A stretch of 39,620 bases of DNA from an uncultured Prevotella sp. Lineage in GTDB: Bacteria > Bacteroidota > Bacteroidia > Bacteroidales > Bacteroidaceae. The notes under the pieces were generated by a model. The model did no database searches and was not told the DNA's origin. It worked only from the letters and a program-made list of their open reading frames with translations. The stretch covers positions 1-39,620 of the forward strand of contig CAJOPE010000112.1 in the NCBI GenBank assembly GCA_905236815.1, read 5' to 3'. Both the position numbers and the translations under genes were made by a program. Each line of letters begins with the position of its first letter. The first letter of the stretch is position 1. Positions 1-10,282 of the stretch are shown piece after piece.

Positions 1-235
1 ATCCCCAATCCCCAATCCCCAATCCCCAATCCCCAATCCCCAATCCCCAATCATCAAAAATCAATCATCAAAATCAATCCCCAATCATCAAAAATCAATC
101 CCCAATCATCAAAAATCAATCATCAAAATCAATCATCAAAATCAATCCCCAATCATCAAAAATCAATCATCAAAATCAATCATCAATCATCAAAATCAAT
201 CATCAATCATCAAAATCAATAATCAATCATCAAAA
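1..235. repeat. Low-complexity tandem repeat: (CCCCAAT)n, about 7 copies, grading into ATCATCAAAATCA-type units
   Basis: CCCC at 3-6, 10-13, 17-20, 24-27, 31-34, 38-41 and 45-48 with a 7-nt period, then repeated aatcatcaaaa(a)tcaatc words to about 235. Left side truncated by the window edge. Confidence 0.95.
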
Positions 236-263
236 AAAAGGAAGGCAAAAGCCTTCCTTTTTT
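232..263 (-). terminator. Rho-independent terminator (A/T-flanked, possibly bidirectional) downstream of tRNA-Arg
   Basis: ggaaggc-aaaa-gccttcc perfect 7-bp stem flanked by A8 and T6. Confidence 0.8.
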
Positions 264-268
264 ACAGT

Positions 269-339
269 ACTCCGACCGGGAATCGAACCCGGATCAAAGG
301 TTTAGGAAACCTCCGTTCTATCCATTGAACTATCAGAGC
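269..339 (-). tRNA. tRNA-Arg (anticodon CCT)
   Basis: Reverse complement folds: GCTCTGA/TCGGAGT acceptor, GTTC/GAAC D stem, GAGGT-TTCCTAA-ACCTT anticodon arm, CCGGG-TTCGATT-CCCGG T arm. No encoded CCA. Confidence 0.95.
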
Positions 340-462
340 AGACGATATTGATTGTGAATCGTATGCAAAGGTAGTAAAAAAATAACGAAATCAAAATTTT
401 TTCAGTAATTTTGCACCTCGGAAATTAAACTATTCAACTTAGACAACGTCAAATAAAGAGTT

Positions 463-2997
463 ATGAAACGATTTATAGTCTATATGCTGCTTGCTGTGTG
501 CAGCGTGGCAGCTTTCGCACAAGGTCAGGTAAAGGGTACAGTTTTGGATAAAAATTCCGACGAGCCACTCAGCTTTGTTGGACTTAAAGTAACTCCCCAA
601 GGTAAAACCACTTTCATTAAAGGCGCCAATTCGGATCTCGATGGTAACTTTACGATTACGGGCTTAAGCAATGGTAAGTACACGCTTACAATTTCTTATG
701 TCGGTTATAAAACTGCTACCCGTAACTTTGAGATCACTGACAAAAATCATTCTGTTAGATTCCCTTTTATTCATCTTTCTGAAGACTCTAAGATGCTGAA
801 GGAAGTCACCGTCACAGGACAGAAATCGAACATGAAACTTGAAGTGGATAGAAAGAGCTTTGATGTAAGCAATGCTATCAATAGTCAGGGTCTTTCTGCT
901 TCTGAGGTTCTTGAGAATGTTCCTTCTGTCGAGGTGGACAATGATGGTAATGTATCACTTCGTGGTAACGAGAGTGTGGAGGTTTGGATCAATGGTAAGG
1001 CAAGTGGTTTGACCAGTGATAACCGTGCGCAGATTCTGCAGCAGTTGCCAGCTGAGAGCATCGATCATATCGAAATTATAGACAATCCATCTGCTAAGTT
1101 CTCTGCAGAGGGAAGTGCAGGTATCATCAATATCGTGCTCAAGAAAGACCGTAAGGCCGGTTACTATGGATCGCTTCAGGCTGGTGCAGACACTCGTGGT
1201 GGTGCGAATACAAGCTTCAATATCAACTATAACAGTGGTTTGCTAGATGCCTATTTCAATATAGGCTATCGTCATCGCCAGAATGAAGGTAAGAGTGAAA
1301 GCCATCAGGTTTATTTAGACGCCCCACAGCGCTATCAGGATTATAGCACTCGTAATACAGATATCGGTAATAATCTCTTCTCTCGTGCAGGAATTACTCT
1401 GCATGCTACTGACAAGGATGACTTCAGTGTGAGTGGTATGATGATGAAAGGAAAACACCATTCCTGGAGTACTACACCTTATTATAATGGTATCTTAAAT
1501 AATGGTGTTCAGCAACTGACATCCATCCAGACTCGTAAGAGCAAGACAGGTATGGATATGAATATGCTCTATGGCGAATTCAACTATCGCCATAATTTCA
1601 GTCCTACCCATTATCTTGATGTTGTGCTTGATTATCGCCGTTGGAAAGGTGATGATGATAACTACTATTGTGATTCTGTCGATTATGCGGATGATGCCCC
1701 AACAACATATAGCTATCAATCACGACCACTTCACATGAACAATCGTTCATGGGAGGCCAAGATTGATTACGAGAATCAAATTAGTAAGAACTTTAAGTTG
1801 CAGATGGGTTACCAGGGTGAATTCTCTCATGAGAATACACCTCAGGAATCCTTTGATGCCAAGAACTGGGAAGGTCTAAATCTTGAAGAAGATAAATTCT
1901 TTTACAACCGATTCATCTACGATATGGATCTTCATGCACTCTATGCTACAGGTTCCCTGAAATTAGGTAACCTTGGTATTATGGGTGGATTGCGCGGTGA
2001 GTACTGGAAGGTAAATACCGAGAGCTATTCTTATGACCAGGAATATGATGCCAGCAAACGTGATAAGCCTTTCAAGAAGGATTATTTCGAGCTCTTCCCT
2101 AGTTTGTTTATGAGCTATCAGCTCACAGAAAACGACCAGTTGCAGTTGAACTATACCCGTCGCTTACGTCGTCCTTGGGGTGGTCAGCTTAACAACTTCA
2201 AGAATACTAGAGATGCTACCATGATTTCTTATGGTAACCCACAGCTGACACCTGAGTTCTCTAACTCTTTCTCGCTGAATTATCTGAAGACTTGGACAGA
2301 GCATTCTCTCCTTATCAGTGCCTACTATCGTCCAACTTACGATGTAATGCAGCGCATCAGCTTCAAGGGTATCTATACTGATCCTACAACAGGTGCAGAA
2401 ACTGAGACAATGTATCAGACAACTTTCAATGTTGCCAAGAGTACAAGCACTGGTGTTGAGGTGACATTGAAAAATAAGTTCTTCCGCATTATGGATCTTA
2501 CCACCAATGTAAATGGTTATTATTATAAGATAGATGACTTTAGGTTTGATGTTGGTGATGGCCAGATTGTTTATGGTGAAGGAAACCATAACTTTACCTG
2601 GAATGCCCGTATGATGGCAAGCTTTACTCTGCCATACGATATCAGTATTCAGACAAGCGGTAGATATCGTAGTCGTCAGTCTATGGCACAGGGTTATCGC
2701 AAATCGATCTTCATGATGGATTTCGGACTTCGCAAGAACTTCTTCAACAAGGCACTCTCACTTTCTATCAACTGCCGAGATTTGTTGGATAGCCGTAAGT
2801 TCGAGACCTTTACTTTCAACGATACTTTCGAGCGCTATCAGGTTCGTCGTCGTGGAGGAAGAAGTGTTAACTTCACTCTCACCTGGAACTTCGGTAATGC
2901 TAAGGCAAAGAAGAGACCAGGCAAGCCAGGAGAGCAAGGTCAGGGCCAGGAAGAAGGCGGTATAGAACAGCAGTATAGTGGCGGTGGTGAAGAATAA
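463..2997 (+). CDS. Outer-membrane beta-barrel / TonB-dependent receptor-like protein with N-terminal CarboxypepD_reg-like domain
   Basis: 844 aa; signal peptide; GQVKGTVLDKNSDEPLSFVGLKV; plug-like region (VDNDGNVSLRGNESVEVWINGK); aromatic-rich barrel; TAATTTTG promoter-like box at about 407-414. Confidence 0.88.
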   Translation: MKRFIVYMLLAVCSVAAFAQGQVKGTVLDKNSDEPLSFVGLKVTPQGKTTFIKGANSDLDGNFTITGLSNGKYTLTISYVGYKTATRNFEITDKNHSVRFPFIHLSEDSKMLKEVTVTGQKSNMKLEVDRKSFDVSNAINSQGLSASEVLENVPSVEVDNDGNVSLRGNESVEVWINGKASGLTSDNRAQILQQLPAESIDHIEIIDNPSAKFSAEGSAGIINIVLKKDRKAGYYGSLQAGADTRGGANTSFNINYNSGLLDAYFNIGYRHRQNEGKSESHQVYLDAPQRYQDYSTRNTDIGNNLFSRAGITLHATDKDDFSVSGMMMKGKHHSWSTTPYYNGILNNGVQQLTSIQTRKSKTGMDMNMLYGEFNYRHNFSPTHYLDVVLDYRRWKGDDDNYYCDSVDYADDAPTTYSYQSRPLHMNNRSWEAKIDYENQISKNFKLQMGYQGEFSHENTPQESFDAKNWEGLNLEEDKFFYNRFIYDMDLHALYATGSLKLGNLGIMGGLRGEYWKVNTESYSYDQEYDASKRDKPFKKDYFELFPSLFMSYQLTENDQLQLNYTRRLRRPWGGQLNNFKNTRDATMISYGNPQLTPEFSNSFSLNYLKTWTEHSLLISAYYRPTYDVMQRISFKGIYTDPTTGAETETMYQTTFNVAKSTSTGVEVTLKNKFFRIMDLTTNVNGYYYKIDDFRFDVGDGQIVYGEGNHNFTWNARMMASFTLPYDISIQTSGRYRSRQSMAQGYRKSIFMMDFGLRKNFFNKALSLSINCRDLLDSRKFETFTFNDTFERYQVRRRGGRSVNFTLTWNFGNAKAKKRPGKPGEQGQGQEEGGIEQQYSGGGEE

Positions 2998-3000
2998 TAC

Positions 3001-3984
3001 CTAATACTGGAATCGGGCAACAAGCGGCAAATGATCGCTGAAGCCATTCTGATATCTAGGACCAAGATAACAACGGCGGGGTTTTACTCCGCCGTATTTT
3101 GTATCCTCCTCCAGCAGAAATTCCAAATCACCAATATAACATTCTTTATTTCTTCGGGTAGTAGCAGGGCTAGACAGAATTTGGTCAAGGCTGCCCCATT
3201 CGCCGTGATAGCGATAGGTTCCTTTCGCTCCACGGCTTCCTTTTGCATCGGCGGATACATTTGTCAACTGATGCTTATAAAGACTGTCTAACGCAGGAGA
3301 ATCCTTATAATCGTTGAAATCTCCGGCAATTATAATATGTGCAGAGTCTTCTAGAGCGTAAATAGAGTCGACAGCAGCTGCTAAATAGCGCTGGACAAGC
3401 ATTCGGTTAGGGCGTGAGGCTTTCTCGCCTCCAGAGCGACTAGGTGCATGAACAACAAAAACATGCAGTGAGTCATCGCTTAACAAGCGTCCCTTTACAT
3501 AGAGAATATCACGTGTGGGTTTCATCCCGGCACGAGGAATGATGCGAATAGAATGATGGGTTATCGGTTGAAAGGTCATAGGATTGTACATCAGGGCAAC
3601 ATCAATTCCTCGCTGATCAGGTGAATTTGTCATCAGGTATTCATAGCGTGCCTTTCGAAGCAGTGAACGCTTTGTCAAATCCCGCATCACCGTATCATTC
3701 TCCACCTCGCATAGAGCCACCAAATCAGGCAAACTCCATTCAAAATGAGTTTTAGAAGCAGAATACATCTCCCCTTCGGGGAGGCTTGGTGGGGTTCCCA
3801 GCGCAATAATTTCCTGTGAAATATGGTTGAGTTTCCGCCAATAGCGCGTACGAGTCCAATGGTAATTACTTTCGGGTGTAAACTCGATATCGTTTTTTAG
3901 CGAATCGTGTTGGGTATCGAAAAGATTCTCGCAATTCAGTTCTACAAAAGTAAGCAGACTTGCTGCCAATATAGCTAATGACAT
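3001..3984 (-). CDS. Endonuclease/exonuclease/phosphatase family protein
   Basis: 327 aa; ELNCENLFDT, VALCEVEN, IIIAGDFND, GFSDHLPLVARF motifs. Confidence 0.9.
   Translation of the reverse strand: MSLAILAASLLTFVELNCENLFDTQHDSLKNDIEFTPESNYHWTRTRYWRKLNHISQEIIALGTPPSLPEGEMYSASKTHFEWSLPDLVALCEVENDTVMRDLTKRSLLRKARYEYLMTNSPDQRGIDVALMYNPMTFQPITHHSIRIIPRAGMKPTRDILYVKGRLLSDDSLHVFVVHAPSRSGGEKASRPNRMLVQRYLAAAVDSIYALEDSAHIIIAGDFNDYKDSPALDSLYKHQLTNVSADAKGSRGAKGTYRYHGEWGSLDQILSSPATTRRNKECYIGDLEFLLEEDTKYGGVKPRRCYLGPRYQNGFSDHLPLVARFQY
3769..3797. repeat. REP-like palindrome (type A) inside a coding sequence
   Basis: ctccccttcggggaggcttggtggggttc; the same word occurs reverse-complemented at 14505-14535 and in diverged form at 19169-19199. 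Confidence 0.85.
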
Positions 3985-4016
3985 TATAATTATAAATGAT
4001 TATATATATAAATAAA

Positions 4017-4060
4017 AATGCGTCACAGCAACCTGCCATCGGCAAGTGCTGTGACGCATT
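4017..4060 (-). terminator. Terminator downstream of metG
   Basis: aatgcgtcacagca...tgctgtgacgcatt perfect 14-bp stem followed on the minus strand by a T-rich run. Confidence 0.85.
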
Positions 4061-4082
4061 GTTTTTATCTAGGATTGCTGAA

Positions 4083-6158
4083 TTAGCCTACCTGTGAGCC
4101 TGGTTTTACACCGCTGAGGGTGGTAGTAACCGTAAGTGAGTCGTCGAAGTTGACAGCGCTCAGAATCATTCCCTGACTTTCGATGCCCATCATCTTGCGT
4201 GGAGCAAAGTTGGCAACGAAAAGAACATCCTTTCCAATAAGGTCGGCTGGTTCATAGAACTTAGCAATACCAGAAAGAATAGTACGGTCGGTACCAGTTC
4301 CATCATCGATAGTGAACTGCAACAATTTGTTGCTCTTCTTTACCTTTACACAGTCTTTGATGTGACCTACTCGGATATCCAGTTTCTCGAAGTCATCGAA
4401 AGAAACAGTTTCCTTGATGGGCTTTGCCTTGTACTCAGCAGCAGCCTTTGCAGCTTCGTTAGCCTGCTTGGTTGCCTCGAGCTTATCAAGCTGAGCCTGG
4501 ATAGTCTCATCCTCAATCTTTTCGAAGAGAAGATGAGGTTCTGCCAACTGGTGACCTGCTTCAAGTAAATCGGTTCTACCGAGCTCTTCCCATTCGAACT
4601 TATCAAGGTTGATCAACTCACGAAGATCCTTGCTGGAGAATGGAAGGAATGGTTCGAAGGCGATGGCCAAGTTGGCAACCAACTGCAAAGAGATATTGAG
4701 AATAGTCTCAACACGCTTAGGATCAGTCTTCCAAACCTTCCAAGGCTCGCATTCTGTGATGTATTTGTTACCGATACGGGCAAGGTTCATAGCTTCCTTC
4801 TGTGCCTCACGGAACTTATAGACATTCAGATAACTTTCTACCTTATCCTTAACATCCTGGAATTCCTGGATAGTTTGCTTATCCACTTCCTGTAATTCAC
4901 CGCAAGCAGGAACGACGCCATCCCAATACTTCTTAGTGAGCTGAAGAGCACGGTTTACGAAGTTTCCATAGATAGCTACCAACTCAGAGTTGTTGCGCTC
5001 CTGGAAATCCTTCCAAGTGAAGTTATTATCCTTGGTTTCTGGTGCATTGGCTGTCAATACATAGCGCAATACATCCTGTTTGCCAGGGAAGTCACGCAAG
5101 TATTCGTCGAGCCATACTGCCCAGTTGCGTGAAGTTGAAATCTTGTCATTTTCCAAGTTGAGGAACTCGTTGGCAGGTACATTATCTGGAAGAATATAGT
5201 CGCCGTGTGCCTTCAACATAGTAGGGAAGATGAGACAGTGGAATACGATGTTGTCCTTACCGATGAAGTGAACCAGACGAGTCTCAGGATCCTTCCACCA
5301 CTGTTCCCAGTTACCAAACTTCTCAGGCTGTGCATCGCAAAGCTCCTTAGTGTTTGAGATGTATCCGATAGGGGCATCAAACCAAACATAGAGCACCTTA
5401 CCGTCGGCACCCTCTACAGGAACAGGAATACCCCAGTCGAGGTCACGAGTCATTGCACGTGGCTGGAGATCCATATCAAGCCAACTCTTGCATTGTCCGT
5501 AAACATTTGGACGCCATTCCTTATGACCCTCCAAAATCCAATTCTTGAGCCACTCCTGATAGTCGTTGAGAGGCAAATACCAGTTCTTGGTACTCTTAAC
5601 GATAGGCTTTGCACCAGAAATGGTAGAATGAGGTTCGATGAGTTCCATAGGACTCAAGTCGCTACCGCACTTCTCGCACTGGTCGCCGTAAGCATTAGGG
5701 TTGCCGCAGTGAGGGCAAGTACCCATAATATAGCGGTCGGCAAGGAACTGCTTAGCCTCAGGATCGTAATATTGCTCACTTTCCTTCTCAATCAGTTTGC
5801 CATCCTCGTAAAGCTTCTTGAAAAAGTCTGAAGCCAACTTGTTATGAGTATCAGAAGTTGTACGACTATATACATCAAAGCTGATACCGAATTCCTCGAA
5901 GGAATCCTTGATGATCTTGTGATATCTGTCGCAGACATCCTGAGGGGTGATACCCTCCTTCTTAGCACGGATAGTGATAGGCACACCATGCTCGTCAGAA
6001 CCTCCGATAAAGACTACGCTTTGCTTCTTCAGACGAAGATAGCGTACATAGATGTCGGCAGGAACATATACACCAGCCAAGTGGCCGATATGAACGCCAC
6101 CATTTGCATAAGGCAAAGCCGCAGTAACGGTGGTACGCTTGTAATTTTTCTCTTCCAT
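4083..6158 (-). CDS. metG: Methionyl-tRNA synthetase with C-terminal tRNA-binding domain
   Basis: 691 aa; [22 protein letters not shown], zinc-knuckle CPHCGN...[16 protein letters not shown] (KMSKS-equivalent), C-terminal DIRVGHI domain. Confidence 0.97.
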   Translation of the reverse strand: MEEKNYKRTTVTAALPYANGGVHIGHLAGVYVPADIYVRYLRLKKQSVVFIGGSDEHGVPITIRAKKEGITPQDVCDRYHKIIKDSFEEFGISFDVYSRTTSDTHNKLASDFFKKLYEDGKLIEKESEQYYDPEAKQFLADRYIMGTCPHCGNPNAYGDQCEKCGSDLSPMELIEPHSTISGAKPIVKSTKNWYLPLNDYQEWLKNWILEGHKEWRPNVYGQCKSWLDMDLQPRAMTRDLDWGIPVPVEGADGKVLYVWFDAPIGYISNTKELCDAQPEKFGNWEQWWKDPETRLVHFIGKDNIVFHCLIFPTMLKAHGDYILPDNVPANEFLNLENDKISTSRNWAVWLDEYLRDFPGKQDVLRYVLTANAPETKDNNFTWKDFQERNNSELVAIYGNFVNRALQLTKKYWDGVVPACGELQEVDKQTIQEFQDVKDKVESYLNVYKFREAQKEAMNLARIGNKYITECEPWKVWKTDPKRVETILNISLQLVANLAIAFEPFLPFSSKDLRELINLDKFEWEELGRTDLLEAGHQLAEPHLLFEKIEDETIQAQLDKLEATKQANEAAKAAAEYKAKPIKETVSFDDFEKLDIRVGHIKDCVKVKKSNKLLQFTIDDGTGTDRTILSGIAKFYEPADLIGKDVLFVANFAPRKMMGIESQGMILSAVNFDDSLTVTTTLSGVKPGSQVG

Positions 6159-6181
6159 TAAATCTATATTATTTTTACCTT

Positions 6182-7336
6182 TTATTCTCCAAGTTGTGCT
6201 TTCTTCTTGGCAACATATTCGCCAAATACCTTATCGAGAGCACTGCGCTGCTCAGCATCCAATCCACTCTGTGCTTTCATCAAACCACGATAGTAGCCCT
6301 TTATTTCCTTTGTCAAGCCACTGGTCTTGGTGCCGTCGAGATATGGCTGGAATATTTTGTCCAAATCCTTATATAAGGCAGGCTTCATATCATTGAGGAA
6401 GGCCATCTTGTCTCCGCTGGTTTCTGTAGCATCACTAGGAAGATCGGTAGAAGTATCCTTTGGTGCTGCAGTCTCTGTACCTGGGTTCTCTGTTGATTCC
6501 TCTACAGGAGCTACCTGGGTAGAATCGGTGGTAGTTTCTGTCGTTGCAGGAGCACTTTCCGTGCTGTCTGTATTGCTGAAGATTACGAATGCAATAATAG
6601 CAGCTGCAATAGCAATGACAATAATGGCGATGAGTGATTTGTGAGATCCTTCAGAGCGCTCACCATGCTCAAGTGCCTCCAATAATTCGTCGGTATCAGC
6701 ATAACGGTCGTTTCTACCATATCCTGCGCATTTCTTTATAACTGGCTCATAGGTGAGTGGAAGATTCATCTCTCGCATGATAACGCCGAGAGAGAAAATA
6801 TCCGAACGGCCATCTGGTTGAACAGTTCCATCCTTCAATTCAGGAGAAAGATACTTTAGTGTTCCTGCTGTTTCCTTTGAATCCTGGAAGAACTCAGGAC
6901 GGAAATCTATGAGTTTTACCTGATTGCCATTCTTTGTGATAAGAATATTTTTTGGCGTGAGGTTGTTGTGGCAGAAGTGCTTGCCATGGATATAGCTTAG
7001 AGCGCCTGCAATCTGCTCAATAATGTCAAGCAGTTCCTCCTCGGAGTGGAACTCTTGAAGATATTCCTTGAGTGAGCGCCCTTCGATGTATTCTTCAACA
7101 ATGCATTTGCCAAATTCCTCGGTCTCAATAAAGTCGAGATATTTTACAATATTCTGATGGTCAAGTTCATTGCCGATTTTGAACTCCTTTTTGAGTTGGT
7201 TCTGATTACGTGGACTGTTGCGGAATTCTTCCTTTAATCCCTTTAAAATCACCCACTTATCTTCTTTGCGTGCTTTTACGATAAGAAAGGCACCACTTGA
7301 CTTGATTTTAGTGAAATCTGTATATTCGTTGGACAT
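6182..7336 (-). CDS. Membrane-anchored Ser/Thr kinase-like protein (predicted pseudokinase)
   Basis: 384 aa; kinase-fold N-lobe, [26 protein letters not shown], then a TM helix ([20 protein letters not shown]) and an extracytoplasmic tail. Confidence 0.85.
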   Translation of the reverse strand: MSNEYTDFTKIKSSGAFLIVKARKEDKWVILKGLKEEFRNSPRNQNQLKKEFKIGNELDHQNIVKYLDFIETEEFGKCIVEEYIEGRSLKEYLQEFHSEEELLDIIEQIAGALSYIHGKHFCHNNLTPKNILITKNGNQVKLIDFRPEFFQDSKETAGTLKYLSPELKDGTVQPDGRSDIFSLGVIMREMNLPLTYEPVIKKCAGYGRNDRYADTDELLEALEHGERSEGSHKSLIAIIVIAIAAAIIAFVIFSNTDSTESAPATTETTTDSTQVAPVEESTENPGTETAAPKDTSTDLPSDATETSGDKMAFLNDMKPALYKDLDKIFQPYLDGTKTSGLTKEIKGYYRGLMKAQSGLDAEQRSALDKVFGEYVAKKKAQLGE

Positions 7337-7449
7337 AAATGCTTGTTTGTTAAATTGATAGGCAAATATAGCTATTTTTCACGACAATGCCAAAAAAAGA
7401 GGATTTATTTTGTAGCGTTTGCTATTATTTATCTTGTTAAGATACTATC

Positions 7450-8997
7450 TTATATTCCTCTTTCTGCCCAGTCTCCTCTGTCGAGTGCTCGATAACTGAT
7501 AGCTTCTGCGATATGTTCGGAACTTACTTGCTCCGAATTTGCGAGGTCGGCGATGGTTCGTGCGACCTTCAAAATTCGGCTGTAAGCACGGGCAGAGAGA
7601 TTTTGGCGTTCCATAGCAATGCGCAGAAGCTCAAGTCCCTGTTCATCGGGTTCCGCGTATTTATGAATCATTCGCTCCGTCATTTGGGCATTGCAGTGGA
7701 TAGCCTTAATATCCTTGAATCTTTCAGTTTGAATGGCTCGGGCAGCAATTACTCTTTTCCTGATCTCTGCAGAAGGTTCACCTGGCTGTGCCTTACTAAT
7801 GTCCTTGAAGGGGAGGGCTGAAATTTCGCACTGAATATCAATGCGATCCATTAAAGGCCCTGAGATCTTATTCATATAGCGCTGGATTTGTCCTGGCGAG
7901 CAAACACAATGATGGGTTGGATCGCCATAATATCCGCATGGACAAGGATTCATACTGGCAATGAACATAAATGAACATGGATATTCTACCGAATATTTAG
8001 CTCGGCTGATAGTTATGGTTCTGTCCTCTAATGGTTGACGGAGAACCTCAAGTGTATGTTTGTTGAACTCGGGAAGCTCGTCACAAAAAAGAACACCATT
8101 ATGCGCAAGGGATATTTCTCCTGGCATAGGATTAGATCCGCCGCCAACTAAAGCAATTTCTGAAATTGTATGATGGGGTGCCCTGAAAGGACGTTTCGCT
8201 ATGAGCGAAGTTCCATTCTCTAGTTTTCCTGCAATGGAATGTATCTGGGTTGTTTCCAAACTTTCAGATAGCGTGAGTGGCGGAAGTATGGATGGTAATC
8301 GCTTGGCCATCATTGACTTGCCACTTCCTGGAGGGCCGACCATAACCAAATTATGGCCTCCTGCGGCAGCAACTTCCAAAGCTCTCTTAACATTTTCCTG
8401 TCCTCTAACATCTGCATAATCCAAGTCGTCTTTGCTCTGATGATCGTAGAATTCCTTTCTCGTGTCAACGATAGTTGGATCAAATATTTGTTTGTCGGAA
8501 AGAAATTGGATAACGTCGAAGAGGTTCGTCATTCCGTAAACCTCGAGATTATTTACGACAGCAGCCTCACGTTCATTCTCTTTAGGAACGATAAGTCCTC
8601 TGAAATGTTCTGCTCTCGCTTTGATGGCGATAGGGAGCGCACCTTTAATAGGTTGTAACTTTCCATCCAATCCAAGTTCGCCCACCATCATAAATTCGTT
8701 GAGATGGTCTTCTGGGATATTTCCGTTTGCTGCCAGAATGGCGATGGCGAGCGGTAAGTCGAAACTGCTGCCCTCTTTTCTTAGGTCGGCTGGCGCTAAG
8801 TTAACGGTGATGTCTGCTATCGGAAAACGAAAACCATTGTATTGCATAGCAGATGCAATACGGTCTCTACTCTCTCTTACAGATTCGTCGCCAAGACCTG
8901 TAAGATGATACATTACGCCTTTGTTAAGGTTTACTTCAATAGTTACTGTGGTCACTTTTAATCCGTTGACCGCAGCACAAAAGGTTTTTACAAGCAA
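7450..8997 (-). CDS. YifB/ComM family Mg-chelatase-like AAA ATPase
   Basis: 515 aa; GPPGSGKSMMAKRLPSILPPL, FRAPHHTIS, GEISLAHNGVLFCDELPEF, ASMNPCPCGYYGD. Confidence 0.96.
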   Translation of the reverse strand: MLVKTFCAAVNGLKVTTVTIEVNLNKGVMYHLTGLGDESVRESRDRIASAMQYNGFRFPIADITVNLAPADLRKEGSSFDLPLAIAILAANGNIPEDHLNEFMMVGELGLDGKLQPIKGALPIAIKARAEHFRGLIVPKENEREAAVVNNLEVYGMTNLFDVIQFLSDKQIFDPTIVDTRKEFYDHQSKDDLDYADVRGQENVKRALEVAAAGGHNLVMVGPPGSGKSMMAKRLPSILPPLTLSESLETTQIHSIAGKLENGTSLIAKRPFRAPHHTISEIALVGGGSNPMPGEISLAHNGVLFCDELPEFNKHTLEVLRQPLEDRTITISRAKYSVEYPCSFMFIASMNPCPCGYYGDPTHHCVCSPGQIQRYMNKISGPLMDRIDIQCEISALPFKDISKAQPGEPSAEIRKRVIAARAIQTERFKDIKAIHCNAQMTERMIHKYAEPDEQGLELLRIAMERQNLSARAYSRILKVARTIADLANSEQVSSEHIAEAISYRALDRGDWAERGI

Positions 8998-9007
8998 TGT
9001 TAAATCC

Positions 9008-10015
9008 TTATTTTAGTAAACTGTTGAGTTTATCCTGAAGTTCACGTGGGTTCAAACTGCGAGCGATAATTCGTCCGTTTTGAAGCACCAGGTTATCAGG
9101 TACTGCAGTTAATCCAAGTTTCTTTATTGTGTTGCATTCCAACATCATTCCGTCGCATATCGTCGGAGCTTTGATGGAATCGCGCTTCATCGTATTTTTA
9201 CAATCTTGCTGGTTGCCTTCTGCACAAATACCAAGTAATGCCAGCTTGCCTGCCGACTTTCGCTGAAGGTTCTTCAAGTCTCTTTGCATCTGCTGACTCT
9301 CGTAGTTCCAGTTACTCCATACATAAATGACAGCAAATGGAGAATTGGTCAATGTGTTGTTAGATACAGGTTGGCCATTAATATCTTTAGCAGAAAAGGT
9401 AGGAATGCTGTTTCCGATTGCAGAAGCAGCTAGATTTTCTGTCTGCTGCTTTAAACGTTGCAGCTGGCCATTTTTATCTTGCTCCTTCAACATCAAGTTG
9501 ATAAGGCTAAGTGCTTTCTTGTAATCAGGTTGATAACCCTGAATGAAGTACTTGCGGACGAGATAGGTGGATACAATAGAACCCGGATTCTCTTTGATGA
9601 AAGTTTCAGCAACTTGTCTTTCCTCAGGGGGAGAAACCTTGTTGAGCTGCATTCTCACATCTGTCATATCCTCATTGGCATCGGTACCTTTAACTTGCAA
9701 CTCCTTAAGATGAGAGGCATCAGCCTTAATATCAATAGAACCACCTGATTCAACAAAGATAGGAACTTCCGAGAAATTTGGGAATACCAGCATTAGAGTA
9801 CCCTCTTCCTGGCAAGGAATCTCATAGGCAAATCTACCACCTTCAACCTTGATAGTATCCATGCCCTGAATAGCTCCATCAGTGCTGTAAACATAGAATT
9901 CACCTTGATTCATATGAAGAAATTTGCCTTCAATTTTGAAATTTCCTTTGCTTGCTCCACAAGAGGTGAGAACCAAAGAAATAATAAAGACTATGAAATA
10001 AGCTATTTTCTTCAT
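9008..10015 (-). CDS. DUF4369/thioredoxin-like-fold lipoprotein lacking CxxC
   Basis: The ORF track starts at 10069 inside tRNA-Leu; ATG at 10013-10015 (MKKIAYFIVFIISLVLTSCG lipobox) is a better start. C-terminal TlpA/ResA-like region. Confidence 0.85.
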   Translation of the reverse strand: MKKIAYFIVFIISLVLTSCGASKGNFKIEGKFLHMNQGEFYVYSTDGAIQGMDTIKVEGGRFAYEIPCQEEGTLMLVFPNFSEVPIFVESGGSIDIKADASHLKELQVKGTDANEDMTDVRMQLNKVSPPEERQVAETFIKENPGSIVSTYLVRKYFIQGYQPDYKKALSLINLMLKEQDKNGQLQRLKQQTENLAASAIGNSIPTFSAKDINGQPVSNNTLTNSPFAVIYVWSNWNYESQQMQRDLKNLQRKSAGKLALLGICAEGNQQDCKNTMKRDSIKAPTICDGMMLECNTIKKLGLTAVPDNLVLQNGRIIARSLNPRELQDKLNSLLK

Positions 10016-10027
10016 GTTGAGAAAAGT

Positions 10028-10112
10028 GCCGCGGACGGGACTCGAACCCGTACAGCCGTTACTGGCCAAGGGATTTTAAGTCCCTCGTGTCTACCAATTC
10101 CACCACTGCGGC
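10028..10112 (-). tRNA. tRNA-Leu (anticodon TAA)
   Basis: Reverse complement: GCCGCAG...CCGCGGC acceptor (one mismatch), anticodon arm GGGACTTAAAATCCC, long variable arm, T arm ACGGGTTCGAGTCCCGT. No encoded CCA. Confidence 0.93.
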
Positions 10113-10127
10113 ATCCATTTTATTGGA

Positions 10128-10199
<72 letters not shown>

Positions 10200-10282
10200 A
10201 TGAAATCTAAAAGACGAATGCAAAGGTAGTCTTTATTATTGGAACTGCCAAATAATTTACATATTTTAAGGAATAAAAGTTC

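Noticed and set aside
9008-10069. ORF start at 10069
   Set aside because: The first 18 codons lie in or next to tRNA-Leu; ATG at 10015 begins a proper lipoprotein signal.
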